DNA from: JACTMZ01 sp044359955
GTDB taxonomy: Bacteria > Verrucomicrobiota > Verrucomicrobiia > Chthoniobacterales > JACTMZ01
Length of the DNA stretch: 64,000 nucleotides
Assembly (NCBI GenBank): GCA_044359955.1
Contig: JBIKLF010000002.1
Location: 186,001 to 250,000, forward strand
Direction of reading: 5' to 3'
Shown piece after piece: positions 1 through 7,776 of this stretch; the first letter of the stretch is position 1; each line of letters begins with the position of its first letter. The notes below the pieces were generated by a model. It searched no databases. It saw nothing but the letters and a program-made list of their open reading frames with translations, and was not told the DNA's origin. The position numbers and the translations under genes were made by a program.

Positions 1-1
1 C

Positions 2-514
2 AGGGTGGAAAGCGAGTCGGTGTTTGAAGTTCATCGTGAACAAATGCAGGTGCAACTTATCGCGCAGCCGATTGTCGGATCGGACGAAGCAGAATATTCA
101 GTTTCCTGTTTTGCAGATGGACGGGGATCAGCAGCGAGCACATTTTCGCTGCGTCGGAAGCTTGGTTTCGGCGGCTTCACGGAGTGGGCTGAGGTGGTTG
201 ACAATAGCCCATTTGACGACGCGGTCAGGCGATTGTGTTCTTTCTACAAGCCGGTGGGTCCGACGAATTTTCAATTCCGCGTTCATGACGGCGATGTGAA
301 ACTTCTCGAAATCAACCCGAGGATATCATCCGCCTCATCGATTCGTGCGGCATTCGGATACAATGAGGCCGCCATGGCTCTCGAGTATTTCCTTAACGAT
401 CGTATTCCGCCTGTTCCTCAAACAGGACGTGGACGAGCGGTGCGATACGTCGAGGATCATATTGACCCAGCCCCCGGAAACTGGACAGTGCTAAGTGGGG
501 GTTCTTCGGTGTAA
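2..514 (+). CDS. ATP-grasp family protein, C-terminal part (cut by window start)
   Basis: The frame is open to the left edge, so only the C-terminal part is present. The motif LLEINPRIS near residues 101-109 of the visible part, with E102 and N104, is the Mg-ATP-binding end of an ATP-grasp domain as in carbamoyl-phosphate-synthase-like ligases. These enzymes join a carboxylate, via an acyl-phosphate, to an amine or thiol. The substrate cannot be told from the fragment. Its position ahead of a surface-polysaccharide cluster suggests it may modify a sugar or an amino-acid substituent (inference). No signal peptide or membrane segment is visible in this part. Confidence 0.75.
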   Translation, partial: RVESESVFEVHREQMQVQLIAQPIVGSDEAEYSVSCFADGRGSAASTFSLRRKLGFGGFTEWAEVVDNSPFDDAVRRLCSFYKPVGPTNFQFRVHDGDVKLLEINPRISSASSIRAAFGYNEAAMALEYFLNDRIPPVPQTGRGRAVRYVEDHIDPAPGNWTVLSGGSSV

Positions 515-639
515 AACCCGTAGAAGCCACGAAGGACCGACAGAGTGCAGGACGAATCCTCCGTAAGCTTTGAGAGATCGAGCACGCTAGGCTTAGCGAG
601 GCCATGGCGGCAAACGCCGTCGGTTGCGTCCAAGCTTGG

Positions 640-790
640 CCTTGCGCCGTAGTGCCAGCCAGCCCGACAAATTCTGGAGCCACGGCTTCATTCAAGACAG
701 CGCAGCCAAATGGCTGCACCGTGCGTATCTTGTTCATCATGGACGAATACACCCCGGGACGCCTACTGCTTAAAGCCGAGCATACTGCCC
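640..790 (+). pseudogene. Degenerate IS3-family transposase (orfB) fragment
   Basis: One frame reads FWSHGFIQDSAAKW from 672 and the next frame continues CTVRILFIMDEYTPG. Together they resemble the start of the IS3/IS407-group integrase core, usually of the form W-S-x-D-F-x-x-D followed by R-x-L-x-(V/I)-x-D-E-(Y/F)-T-R-E. The first catalytic Asp of the WSxDF motif is Gly here, and a frameshift separates the halves, so this is dead. The rest of the element is not seen. The match is by eye and short, so it remains tentative. Confidence 0.45.
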
Positions 791-874
791 CCAAGGCCCG
801 CACCCGGCAAGTGCTTTGCTGATGTCTCCCATGGCAAGGTGGAGATTCCGGCTCAGTAGTGAAAACGTTTTTTC

Positions 875-903
875 TTGACAGTTTTCTATGACTCAATTAT
901 CGA
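875..903 (+). promoter_or_regulatory. Possible sigma-70 promoter
   Basis: A perfect TTGACA box at 875-880 is followed after 17 bases by TATCGA at 898-903, just ahead of the ATG at 910. The -10 box is a weak match and the leader would be very short, so this is a weak prediction. Confidence 0.3.
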
Positions 904-909
904 GATGGG

Positions 910-1290
910 ATGATTGCTATTAAGTATCCATTCGTTGCCGCCGCACTTGCCCTTGTTTCCATGCAGCCCGCAATGGCACAGACGGCCAATTACCGCGGCA
1001 GCTACTATTTTGGTGTGGTCTACACTGTGGGTGAAGCAGCTGGTCTCGGTAGCCACGGAGGCGCGACTGTAGCTCGAAGCGGGCAGGCCGTTTTCACGGA
1101 GTATTTCCCATCAACGGGCCAAAGTTTCACCGCCACGGGGAGGGTCGACAGAATTGGGCGCATAAGCTTTACTGAAAGCTTTTTGGCAGGTGGAGGCAGG
1201 ATTCACATCAGTGCGAACGGTCTACGGCGTTTAGGCAATGGAACGTTTGGCAACCCGTATTCCGGTGGTAGCTTCTTCGTTGTGAGGTAG
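910..1290 (+). CDS. Small secreted protein of unknown function
   Basis: A 126-residue protein with a clear Sec signal peptide: a basic start (MIAIKYP), a hydrophobic core AAALALVS, and an AMA-Q cleavage site after residue 23. The mature part is rich in Gly, Ser, Phe and Tyr in alternating beta-like stretches (GSYYFGVVYTVG, GRIHISANG) and has no cysteines. This suggests a small beta-rich periplasmic or exported domain. I do not recognise the family. The next gene, 24 bases downstream, encodes a membrane-anchored protein and may be co-transcribed. Confidence 0.7.
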   Translation: MIAIKYPFVAAALALVSMQPAMAQTANYRGSYYFGVVYTVGEAAGLGSHGGATVARSGQAVFTEYFPSTGQSFTATGRVDRIGRISFTESFLAGGGRIHISANGLRRLGNGTFGNPYSGGSFFVVR

Positions 1291-1314
1291 GCCAAATAAG
1301 AAGCCTAGCTGATA

Positions 1315-1947
1315 ATGGCTAAAGAGGCGCTCTGGCTGTCTGTTAGGTTTTTTGGACTCACCTTGGGCGCCTTTTTTTCAGCGCTCCTGATTGTCCTTTA
1401 CCTAGGGCTGGAACGACCTGAACCTGAGCGCACGCGGGGTTCGTCTAGCACTCCGAAGCAAGAATTGCAGGCCCCCGCAGCGCACGCTTCAGCGGCCAAA
1501 CTTGAGAAAGTCCCAGTTCCTATTGCTCCAACGGGTGCGGAGAGCGTTGCCCTTCTGGAGGCCTCCCAAGATTTCCTGCCGGAGGAGTGGGAGCCTGTTT
1601 TTTTCGAGATCTTTGAGGACGTCAATGAGCCGATGCAAATCCGTAACCAACGGCTTATGAATTTGGTGCTGAGCTCTGCGGTAGGAGTCCCCAGCGTCCA
1701 ACGCGCAGGGTTGCTGCATCTCGCTTACGGACTACCTGACGACGATGCTGAAAGTTTTTTGCGGCTAATACGAAGCAAGAGTGTGCCGCTTGATCTACGA
1801 TTGCAGATGCTAGAAACTGTCCTCAACTTTAGGCCTGAGCCGCTTGCACAACAGCTTATTGAGGCATTGAGCGTGCACGATGAGCTCAGCATCTCTCAAG
1901 CGGCACGTATGGCGCGGGACGAATTGATTTCGACGAGTCGGCCCTAA
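1315..1947 (+). CDS. Membrane-anchored hypothetical protein
   Basis: A 210-residue protein. Residues 8-30 form one hydrophobic segment (FFGLTLGAFFSALLIVLYLGL) that would serve as an N-terminal anchor. A Pro/Ala/Ser-rich linker follows to about residue 75, and then a helical, acidic C-terminal domain with repeated Leu spacing. The helical part could be a HEAT-like or coiled scaffold, but I recognise no family motif. It lies 24 bases after the secreted protein gene and may share its transcript. Function unknown. Confidence 0.65.
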   Translation: MAKEALWLSVRFFGLTLGAFFSALLIVLYLGLERPEPERTRGSSSTPKQELQAPAAHASAAKLEKVPVPIAPTGAESVALLEASQDFLPEEWEPVFFEIFEDVNEPMQIRNQRLMNLVLSSAVGVPSVQRAGLLHLAYGLPDDDAESFLRLIRSKSVPLDLRLQMLETVLNFRPEPLAQQLIEALSVHDELSISQAARMARDELISTSRP

Positions 1948-2206
1948 ACACTGCAATATCTCAGCTTGAAGGTCCGAACAGCTGAGAGAAGATAAGCTAC
2001 AAGTCAGGTTTGTTGTTGGCGTTCGATTTTACGGTTGTCTCTGGCGGTGAAGATGGAGGTGTGGCTGCGATTGCACCTTCAAACGACCGCACGGTAGTTT
2101 CGGCCAAAGACCTCCGCGGCTAGCCGCGCATCTTGAACTTCCACTCCGGCCTGTGGCCTGCGCTCCAGTTCGCGCTGCTATTGTTCCCATCAGCAACTAA
2201 ACAACA

Positions 2207-2899
2207 ATGACTCTTGGTCTTATTTCGGATATTCACGGAAACTACTTAGCCCTTAAGGCTGTTCTTGTGGAGTTAGACCGCCTTGGTGTGGGCACGGTGC
2301 TGTGTCTTGGAGATGTTGTGGGCTACTACCCGCAGATCAATGAGTGCTGTGAGGAACTTCGCTCCAGGGGGATACCTTCCCTTATGGGGAATCACGATTG
2401 GTATCTTTGTGGTGGCGGTTTTTGTCCTCGTTCCAAGAGCGTGAATGAATGCCTTACTTATCAGCGGGAAATTATTAGGCCGAATAACCTGGAGTGGATT
2501 CGAGGATTTCACACCCATTTGCGCATAGGAGAAATAGCGCTCGTGCACGGTGGGTGGAGCGACCCTATTGACGAGTATTTGCGGGAACCATCAGAGGATT
2601 ACTTTGAGCGAATCGAAGGGCAGTTGTTCGCTTCAGGTCACACTCATGTGCAGGCGCTCCACAAGTGGAGTCGTAAAACATATTGCAACCCAGGATCTGT
2701 GGGGCAGCCACGTGATGGCGACCCACGAGCCGCTTTCGCCGTTTACGATGATGGCTTTCATCTCTTTCGAGTAGAGTACGACATGCAGCCGGTGTTTCAG
2801 ATCATGCGTTCGTTCGGCTTCAGCGACTATTACTTCGGCTGCCTGAAAACTGGTGCGCCCAATCTCTGCCGCCTGCCGCCGGAGGACCAGCACGTATGA
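2207..2899 (+). CDS. Calcineurin-like metallophosphoesterase
   Basis: A 230-residue predicted phosphodiesterase of the MPP superfamily (YfcE/MJ0936-like). All metal-binding blocks are visible: D8-x-H10 in SDIHGN, GD36 in CLGDVVGY, GNHD at 60-63, H113 in VHGG, and GHTH at 143-146. The protein is cytoplasmic, with no signal peptide. Family members cleave phosphodiesters or phosphomonoesters using two metals, and the substrate here is unknown. The stop codon overlaps the next start (ATGA, 2896-2899), so it is translationally coupled to the glycosidase-like genes. A role in recycling a nucleotide-sugar or lipid-phosphate product is inference. Base composition here looks more AT-rich than in the later glycan genes. 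Confidence 0.9.
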   Translation: MTLGLISDIHGNYLALKAVLVELDRLGVGTVLCLGDVVGYYPQINECCEELRSRGIPSLMGNHDWYLCGGGFCPRSKSVNECLTYQREIIRPNNLEWIRGFHTHLRIGEIALVHGGWSDPIDEYLREPSEDYFERIEGQLFASGHTHVQALHKWSRKTYCNPGSVGQPRDGDPRAAFAVYDDGFHLFRVEYDMQPVFQIMRSFGFSDYYFGCLKTGAPNLCRLPPEDQHV

Positions 2900-3876
2900 C
2901 CAATGTGCCTGCCTTCACCTGGCGTAAACTCGGGCATCTTTTTGGTCCCGAATCGCGACTTGCGCCACCTTGGATGCATACGCATGCACAAACGCCCTCC
3001 GTCCTTAAACTACAGGACTGCCTGCGGATATTTTTTTGCACGCGGCCACCTGCGGACGAGTCCGGGCAATTTGTGAGCTTGATAGGCTATATTGATGTCG
3101 ACCAGAACGACTTATTCCGAATTAAAGGGGTAAGTCAGAAGCCTGTGCTTGAACTTGGAGAGCGCGGCGCATTCGACGAGTTTGGGACCAACCCTGTCTC
3201 AGTGGTTGCAGTAGATGAAGGCGAGGTGCGGGCCTACTACGCTGGCTGGTCTCGATGTGAATCAGTCCCCTTTAATGCTGCTATTGGCGTTGCTGTCAGT
3301 CGTGATGAAGGAAGGTCTTTTAAGCGACTAGGGCCTGGACCGGTGCTATCTTACTCTCTAAATGAGCCTTTTGTTATTGGCAGCCCGAAAGTTCGACTCC
3401 TTTCTGGAACTTGGTATTTGCACTATGCTGCGGGGCGTCGTTGGTTGCAAACGCAGGGTCGTCCCGAACCTGTCTACAGAATCAGATGCGCTCATTCGCA
3501 AGATGGTATTGAGTGGAGCAAAGAAGGAACTGATACCATCTCACTCGAGTTGGGAGAAGACGAGTGTCAGGCCGGAGCTGATATCATCGAGTTCATGGGG
3601 CGTTTCCACATGTTCTTCTCTTTTCGTCAGGCAACTGACTTCAAGAATAAAGTCCGAGGATACCGGATCGGATATGCGGTGTCGGACGATCTGAAAACGT
3701 GGACCCGATGCGATTCCTCTGCTGGCATCGGCGTCTCGCCGACGGGTTGGGATTCTGACATGGTCAGCTATGCTCACGTGTTTCAGTGGAACGGAAATCT
3801 GTACATGCTCTACCAAGGCAACGATGTGGGTAGATCCGGTTTTGGGTTGGCTGTTTTGAATAGCTACGAAGCTTAA
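2896..3876 (+). CDS. Five-bladed beta-propeller glycosidase-like protein, copy 1
   Basis: A 326-residue protein resembling the GH43/GH32/GH130-type five-bladed propeller fold. It has repeated blades with GIGVAVSRDEGRSF, YRIRCAHSQDGIEWSK and YRIGYAVSDDLKTWTR. These repeats of sample-of-action followed by (D/N)-G-x-x-W are typical of the superfamily. There is no signal peptide, so it should be cytoplasmic, unusual for a polysaccharide-degrading hydrolase. It is a paralogue of the next gene and is coupled to the phosphoesterase upstream by an ATGA overlap. Related proteins occur in O-antigen and capsule clusters and may act on lipid-linked or nucleotide sugars, or be non-catalytic. That role is inference. 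Confidence 0.8.
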   Translation: MTNVPAFTWRKLGHLFGPESRLAPPWMHTHAQTPSVLKLQDCLRIFFCTRPPADESGQFVSLIGYIDVDQNDLFRIKGVSQKPVLELGERGAFDEFGTNPVSVVAVDEGEVRAYYAGWSRCESVPFNAAIGVAVSRDEGRSFKRLGPGPVLSYSLNEPFVIGSPKVRLLSGTWYLHYAAGRRWLQTQGRPEPVYRIRCAHSQDGIEWSKEGTDTISLELGEDECQAGADIIEFMGRFHMFFSFRQATDFKNKVRGYRIGYAVSDDLKTWTRCDSSAGIGVSPTGWDSDMVSYAHVFQWNGNLYMLYQGNDVGRSGFGLAVLNSYEA

Positions 3877-3886
3877 ATCCATCGAG

Positions 3887-4867
3887 ATGAATTGGGAAAA
3901 AAAAGGATGTATTTTTGATCCGACACAATGTGCGCTGCCCTTTGGGTGCTTTGCTTACGCCAAGAGCCCACAGGCGTTTGCTATGGACGGGTTCAGGCGC
4001 GTTTACTTCTCTTCGTGTAGTCAAGACAAGAGCGGCAAGTATCTAAGCCATGTTTGCTATGCTGACTTCTCTTTAGATTTGAGTGAGTTCCGAGAAGTTA
4101 ATCGTTATGAAGTGATCGCGTTAGGTGAATTAGGCGCCTTCGACGAGCACGGAATCTTTCCTGTGCACATCTTCAAAGCAGAGGGAAGCGAACTATGGGC
4201 CTACACCACCGGCTGGAGCCGGAGGATTTCAGTTTCCGCCGAATCCGCAATCGGTCTGGCTGTGAGCAAAGACTGCGGACGAACATTCCAAAAAATGGAC
4301 GCCGGTCCAATAATGAGTGCGTCGCTGCACGAACCATTTCTCATTGCGGATCCTTTTGTTCTCAAAGTGGGAGCACAATTCCACATGTGGTATATCTTTG
4401 GCTTGCGCTGGATTTCAGCGGATCGAGGTCATCAAGCAGAAAGAGTATATAAGATTGCTCACGCCACCTCGACAAATGGCGTAAATTGGAAACGCGAAGG
4501 CCTCCCAGTAATCGAAGACAACATCGGTATCGATGAATGTCAGGCCTTGCCTTCTGTTCTTGAGGTGAATGGGATTTACCACATGGTGTTCTGCTATCGA
4601 GATGCAGTCGGGTTTAGAATGGAGCGCGGCAAAGGCTACCGCCTCGGCTACGCTTACTCGAATGATCTGGTTCGTTGGGTAAGGAATGACAGCTTGTTGG
4701 GCCTTCCGCTAAGCGGAAACGGCTGGGACGGAGAGATGATGTGCTACCCGCACTTATTCAACCTCAACGGCCAAGTTGGCCTCCTTTACAACGGAAATAA
4801 TTTCGGACGCGGTGGCTTTGGGTTGGCAATTTTGAAGTCGGACATCAACGAACACGTCAAATCATGA
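3887..4867 (+). CDS. Five-bladed beta-propeller glycosidase-like protein, copy 2
   Basis: A 326-residue paralogue of the preceding gene with the same length and blade order. Shared landmarks include LGELGAFDEHGIFPV, GWSR, SAIGLAVSKDCGRTF, IDECQA and a C-terminal GRGGFGLAIL. It has diverged well beyond a recent duplication. The shared Asp/Glu residues in GAFDE and DECQA are candidate catalytic or sugar-contacting acids. No signal peptide is present. Its stop overlaps the start of the methyltransferase that follows (ATGA, 4864-4867). I infer an intracellular carbohydrate-active role in the glycan pathway; hydrolase, phosphorylase and binding-only alternatives are open. Confidence 0.8.
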   Translation: MNWEKKGCIFDPTQCALPFGCFAYAKSPQAFAMDGFRRVYFSSCSQDKSGKYLSHVCYADFSLDLSEFREVNRYEVIALGELGAFDEHGIFPVHIFKAEGSELWAYTTGWSRRISVSAESAIGLAVSKDCGRTFQKMDAGPIMSASLHEPFLIADPFVLKVGAQFHMWYIFGLRWISADRGHQAERVYKIAHATSTNGVNWKREGLPVIEDNIGIDECQALPSVLEVNGIYHMVFCYRDAVGFRMERGKGYRLGYAYSNDLVRWVRNDSLLGLPLSGNGWDGEMMCYPHLFNLNGQVGLLYNGNNFGRGGFGLAILKSDINEHVKS

Positions 4868-5601
4868 AAAGAAACTACACTCAAGAGACAAGGGATAACG
4901 CCGAGCGGAAATACGGCTACAGTTTCGACTACGATGTCTTGCATCACTACATGATCAAAGCCTTCGAGCCGCTCGTGCGGCCGGGTAACATCCTAGAACT
5001 CGGAAGTTTCGAGGGGCGCTTTACCGAGCGCTTGCTGGGCTTGTTTCAGCATATTACCTGCGTAGAAGCCTCCGGAGAGGCTGCAGAGAAAGCGCGGGTG
5101 GCGCTCGGTGAACGTATAACAGCCCATGAAGGCCTGTTTGAATCGATTCAGCTTGAGGAAAAATTCGATAACATTGTTCTGACTCACGTGCTAGAGCATG
5201 TCGATGATGCGGTGGGTGTGCTACGCCGCATCAATGACGAGTGGCTTTCGGATACGGGACGGCTATTTCTCGTTTGTCCAAACGCGAATGCGCCCTCGCG
5301 ACAGATTGCGGTCAAGATGGGATTGATCAGCCACAACGCCGCCATCACTCCCGGGGAAGCGCAGCACGGACACCATCGCACCTACTCGCTCGATACGCTT
5401 GAGCGAGACGCAGTTGCGGGCGGTCTTCGCGTGGTGCAACGCTCCGGAATCTTTTTCAAAGCCTTGGCCAACTTCCAGTGGGACAAAATCCTGAATACGG
5501 ACGTGATCTCAAAAGAGTATCTCGATGGCTGCTATGCGCTCGGGCAGATTTATCCGGATCTGTGCTCGAGCATCTTCTTGCTCTGCGAAAAAGGTAAGTA
5601 A
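4864..5601 (+). CDS. SAM-dependent class I methyltransferase
   Basis: A 245-residue cytoplasmic protein. The SAM-binding motif I is ILELGSFEGRF (about residues 43-53), an acidic residue ends the second strand (CVEASGEAAE), and the post-motif VLTHVLEHVDD is typical of the Methyltransf_11/23 families. It is coupled by ATGA overlap to the glycosidase-like gene and sits 42 bases before a sugar aminotransferase. A sugar O- or N-methyltransferase acting on a surface-glycan precursor is the likely role. The substrate cannot be inferred from sequence. Confidence 0.85.
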   Translation: MKRNYTQETRDNAERKYGYSFDYDVLHHYMIKAFEPLVRPGNILELGSFEGRFTERLLGLFQHITCVEASGEAAEKARVALGERITAHEGLFESIQLEEKFDNIVLTHVLEHVDDAVGVLRRINDEWLSDTGRLFLVCPNANAPSRQIAVKMGLISHNAAITPGEAQHGHHRTYSLDTLERDAVAGGLRVVQRSGIFFKALANFQWDKILNTDVISKEYLDGCYALGQIYPDLCSSIFLLCEKGK

Positions 5602-5643
5602 TCCGCAGCGGCCCGAGTTTCTTCAAGCCCAGATCAAAATGCC

Positions 5644-6762
5644 ATGAACGACAAACTTTACGTCGGCCGCCCCAATATTGGCGACCGGCAGCGTTTTCTC
5701 GAGCGCGTGAACGAAATGTTCGACCGGCGATGGTTGTCGAATGACGGACCGTTCCTCAAGGAATTCGAGCAGCGCATTTCCGAGTTAGTCGGAGTCAAGC
5801 ATGCGATTGCCGTCTGCAACGCCACCGCCGGGATCGAGTTGGCCAGCCGGGCCTTGGATCTGAAAGGCGAGGTGATCATGCCGAGCTACACCTTTGTCGC
5901 CACGGCTCACGCGCTGCAGTGGCAGGAGATTACGCCGGTCTTCGCCGATATGCATCCCGCCACACACAACATCGACCCGGCCAAGATCGAAGCGCTCGTC
6001 ACGCCGCGGACGACCGGCATTGTCGGTGTGCATGTCTGGGGCCGCGCTTGCGATACCAGAGCCATCGAGAACATCGCGGCCAGGCACAACCTTAAAGTGA
6101 TGTATGATGCATCGCACGGCTTCGGGTGCTCTTCCGGCGGCCGGATGCTCGGATCTTTCGGGGAGTGCGAAGTCTTCAGTTTCCACGCTACAAAGTTCAT
6201 CAATTGTTTCGAGGGTGGAGTCGTGACGACGAACAACGACGAGCTGGCCGAGAAGATGCGCCTCATGCGTAACTTCGGCTTCGTCGACTACGACAAAGTC
6301 GTTTACCTCGGAATTAATGGCAAAATGAATGAGGTCTGCGCCGCGATGGGCCTGACCAATCTCGAGGCGATGGACGAGATTATCGCGGCTAACAAGCGCA
6401 ACTATCTCGCTTACTGCGCGGAGCTGGCGTCAGTGCCTGGTGTTTCGGTGATTCAGTATGATCCAGCTGAGCGCAACAACTACCAATATGTGGTCATTGA
6501 GGTGAATCCTGATGTATGCCCCCGTAACCGGGATGAGATTGTCGAGGCTCTTCACGCGGCGGATGTGATCGCCCGCAAATATTTCTGGCCGGGCTGTCAC
6601 CGCATGGAGCCTTATCAGACCACGCAGCCGGAGACGTGGAAGCGGTTGCCGGAAACGGAGTGCTTTGCGGCAAGAGTGATCGTGCTGCCCACGGGCCAAA
6701 CGGTGGAGGAAGAAACGGTGCGACGCGTGTGCCGTACTATTCGCGAATTTGCGACGGTGTAG
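5644..6762 (+). CDS. DegT/DnrJ/EryC1/StrS sugar aminotransferase
   Basis: A 372-residue PLP-dependent enzyme of the usual family length. The Schiff-base lysine is K184 in FHATKFIN, the PLP phosphate region is NATAGIELA near residues 59-67, and YDASHGFG supplies the ring-stacking Asp/His. The family transfers an amino group from glutamate to a nucleotide-linked keto sugar. This suggests the glycan contains an amino-deoxy sugar. The dehydratase that would make the keto sugar is not in this window. Confidence 0.93.
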   Translation: MNDKLYVGRPNIGDRQRFLERVNEMFDRRWLSNDGPFLKEFEQRISELVGVKHAIAVCNATAGIELASRALDLKGEVIMPSYTFVATAHALQWQEITPVFADMHPATHNIDPAKIEALVTPRTTGIVGVHVWGRACDTRAIENIAARHNLKVMYDASHGFGCSSGGRMLGSFGECEVFSFHATKFINCFEGGVVTTNNDELAEKMRLMRNFGFVDYDKVVYLGINGKMNEVCAAMGLTNLEAMDEIIAANKRNYLAYCAELASVPGVSVIQYDPAERNNYQYVVIEVNPDVCPRNRDEIVEALHAADVIARKYFWPGCHRMEPYQTTQPETWKRLPETECFAARVIVLPTGQTVEEETVRRVCRTIREFATV

Positions 6763-6810
6763 CGGTTGACGAGTAACGAGCCGCGGGTGGCTGAATAAAA
6801 AAGTATAAAA

Positions 6811-7776
6811 GTGAAAAACGTAGCATCCAGCAAACAGCCGCCGATGCTGCCGCATCCCGTGCGGATTACTGAACAAACGTGGCCGGATGGAACGGTGCCC
6901 GTGGTAAGCGTATTCAGCTGGGCTTATAACCATGCCGAGTTCATCCGAGAGAGCGTCGATAGCATCCTGATGCAGGAAACGACCTTTCCAGTTGAGATCA
7001 TCATCCACGACGATGCATCGACTGACGGCACGACCGAAATCATCCGGGAATACGAAGCCAAATATCCGCACCTTTTTCGCAACATTATTCAAACCGAAAA
7101 CCAGTGGTCCCAAGGCAAGAGTGTTGTGGCTCCGATATTCATTGCCCCACGCGGCGAATTAATTGCGCTTACTCACGGGGATGACTATTGGAACTCCGGC
7201 AGTAAGTTACAAGTCCAGGTGAATTACCTTTTGGAAAACAACTCATGCAGTTGCTGTTTCCATTTGGCACACGTGGTAAACACTGAAAGCAGAGTTGTGG
7301 AATGCTGTTCGTTCCGTCCAAATAGGAATTCATATAACACCACGGAATGCCTTTTGGAGCTGGGCAAGCAATATGCCACCAATTCGATGCTTTTCCGTCG
7401 AACCGCGCTAAGTAGCACGCCACAATGGATGCGTGAGGAATTCAGTGATGCTTTCATGGAGCTTCAGTTATCCCGCCATGGGAGTATAGATTTTCTTGAT
7501 CTCACGTTGAGTAGTTATCGGATCCATGAAAGCGGTGTGTGGTCACGATTAAGCCTTGAGCAAAGACTACGGGAGCAGCTTAGGCGCTACAAAATGCTGC
7601 TGACTGCCGAGTGGATACCGGCGTCGCTTGTTAAGTCCAAGATTCGAGAATGTCGCTCAAACCTTTGGCGAATGCATTATCCTCGTCCTACTAGAATAGC
7701 TGATGAAATTGTCCGTTTTCTCACGCACCTAATCATCAAACTAAGATCCTTGTCTCGCGTAATCTCAAATCGATAA
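6811..7776 (+). CDS. Family 2 glycosyltransferase
   Basis: A 321-residue GT-A protein starting at GTG 6811; an ATG at 6844 is an alternative. The nucleotide-sugar-binding block reads VVSVFSWAYNHAEF with HDDASTDGT near residues 68-76, and a DxD-like HGDDYW follows near residue 128. The second half is helical and basic. Its stop overlaps the next start by one base (TAATG, 7774-7778). The latter half is more AT-rich than the neighbouring genes, hinting at separate acquisition. It presumably adds one sugar of the repeat unit. Confidence 0.85.
   Translation: MKNVASSKQPPMLPHPVRITEQTWPDGTVPVVSVFSWAYNHAEFIRESVDSILMQETTFPVEIIIHDDASTDGTTEIIREYEAKYPHLFRNIIQTENQWSQGKSVVAPIFIAPRGELIALTHGDDYWNSGSKLQVQVNYLLENNSCSCCFHLAHVVNTESRVVECCSFRPNRNSYNTTECLLELGKQYATNSMLFRRTALSSTPQWMREEFSDAFMELQLSRHGSIDFLDLTLSSYRIHESGVWSRLSLEQRLREQLRRYKMLLTAEWIPASLVKSKIRECRSNLWRMHYPRPTRIADEIVRFLTHLIIKLRSLSRVISNR

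Larger units (their letters stand above)
515..909. other. Intergenic stretch with decayed transposase
   Basis: About 395 bases without an intact gene. The middle carries a broken IS3-type transposase fragment (separate entry) and the end a possible promoter for the secreted protein gene that follows. I see no RNA gene. Confidence 0.5.

Noticed and set aside
1948..2206. Small RNA or riboswitch ahead of the phosphoesterase
   Set aside because: No stable conserved fold is apparent in this 259-base gap.
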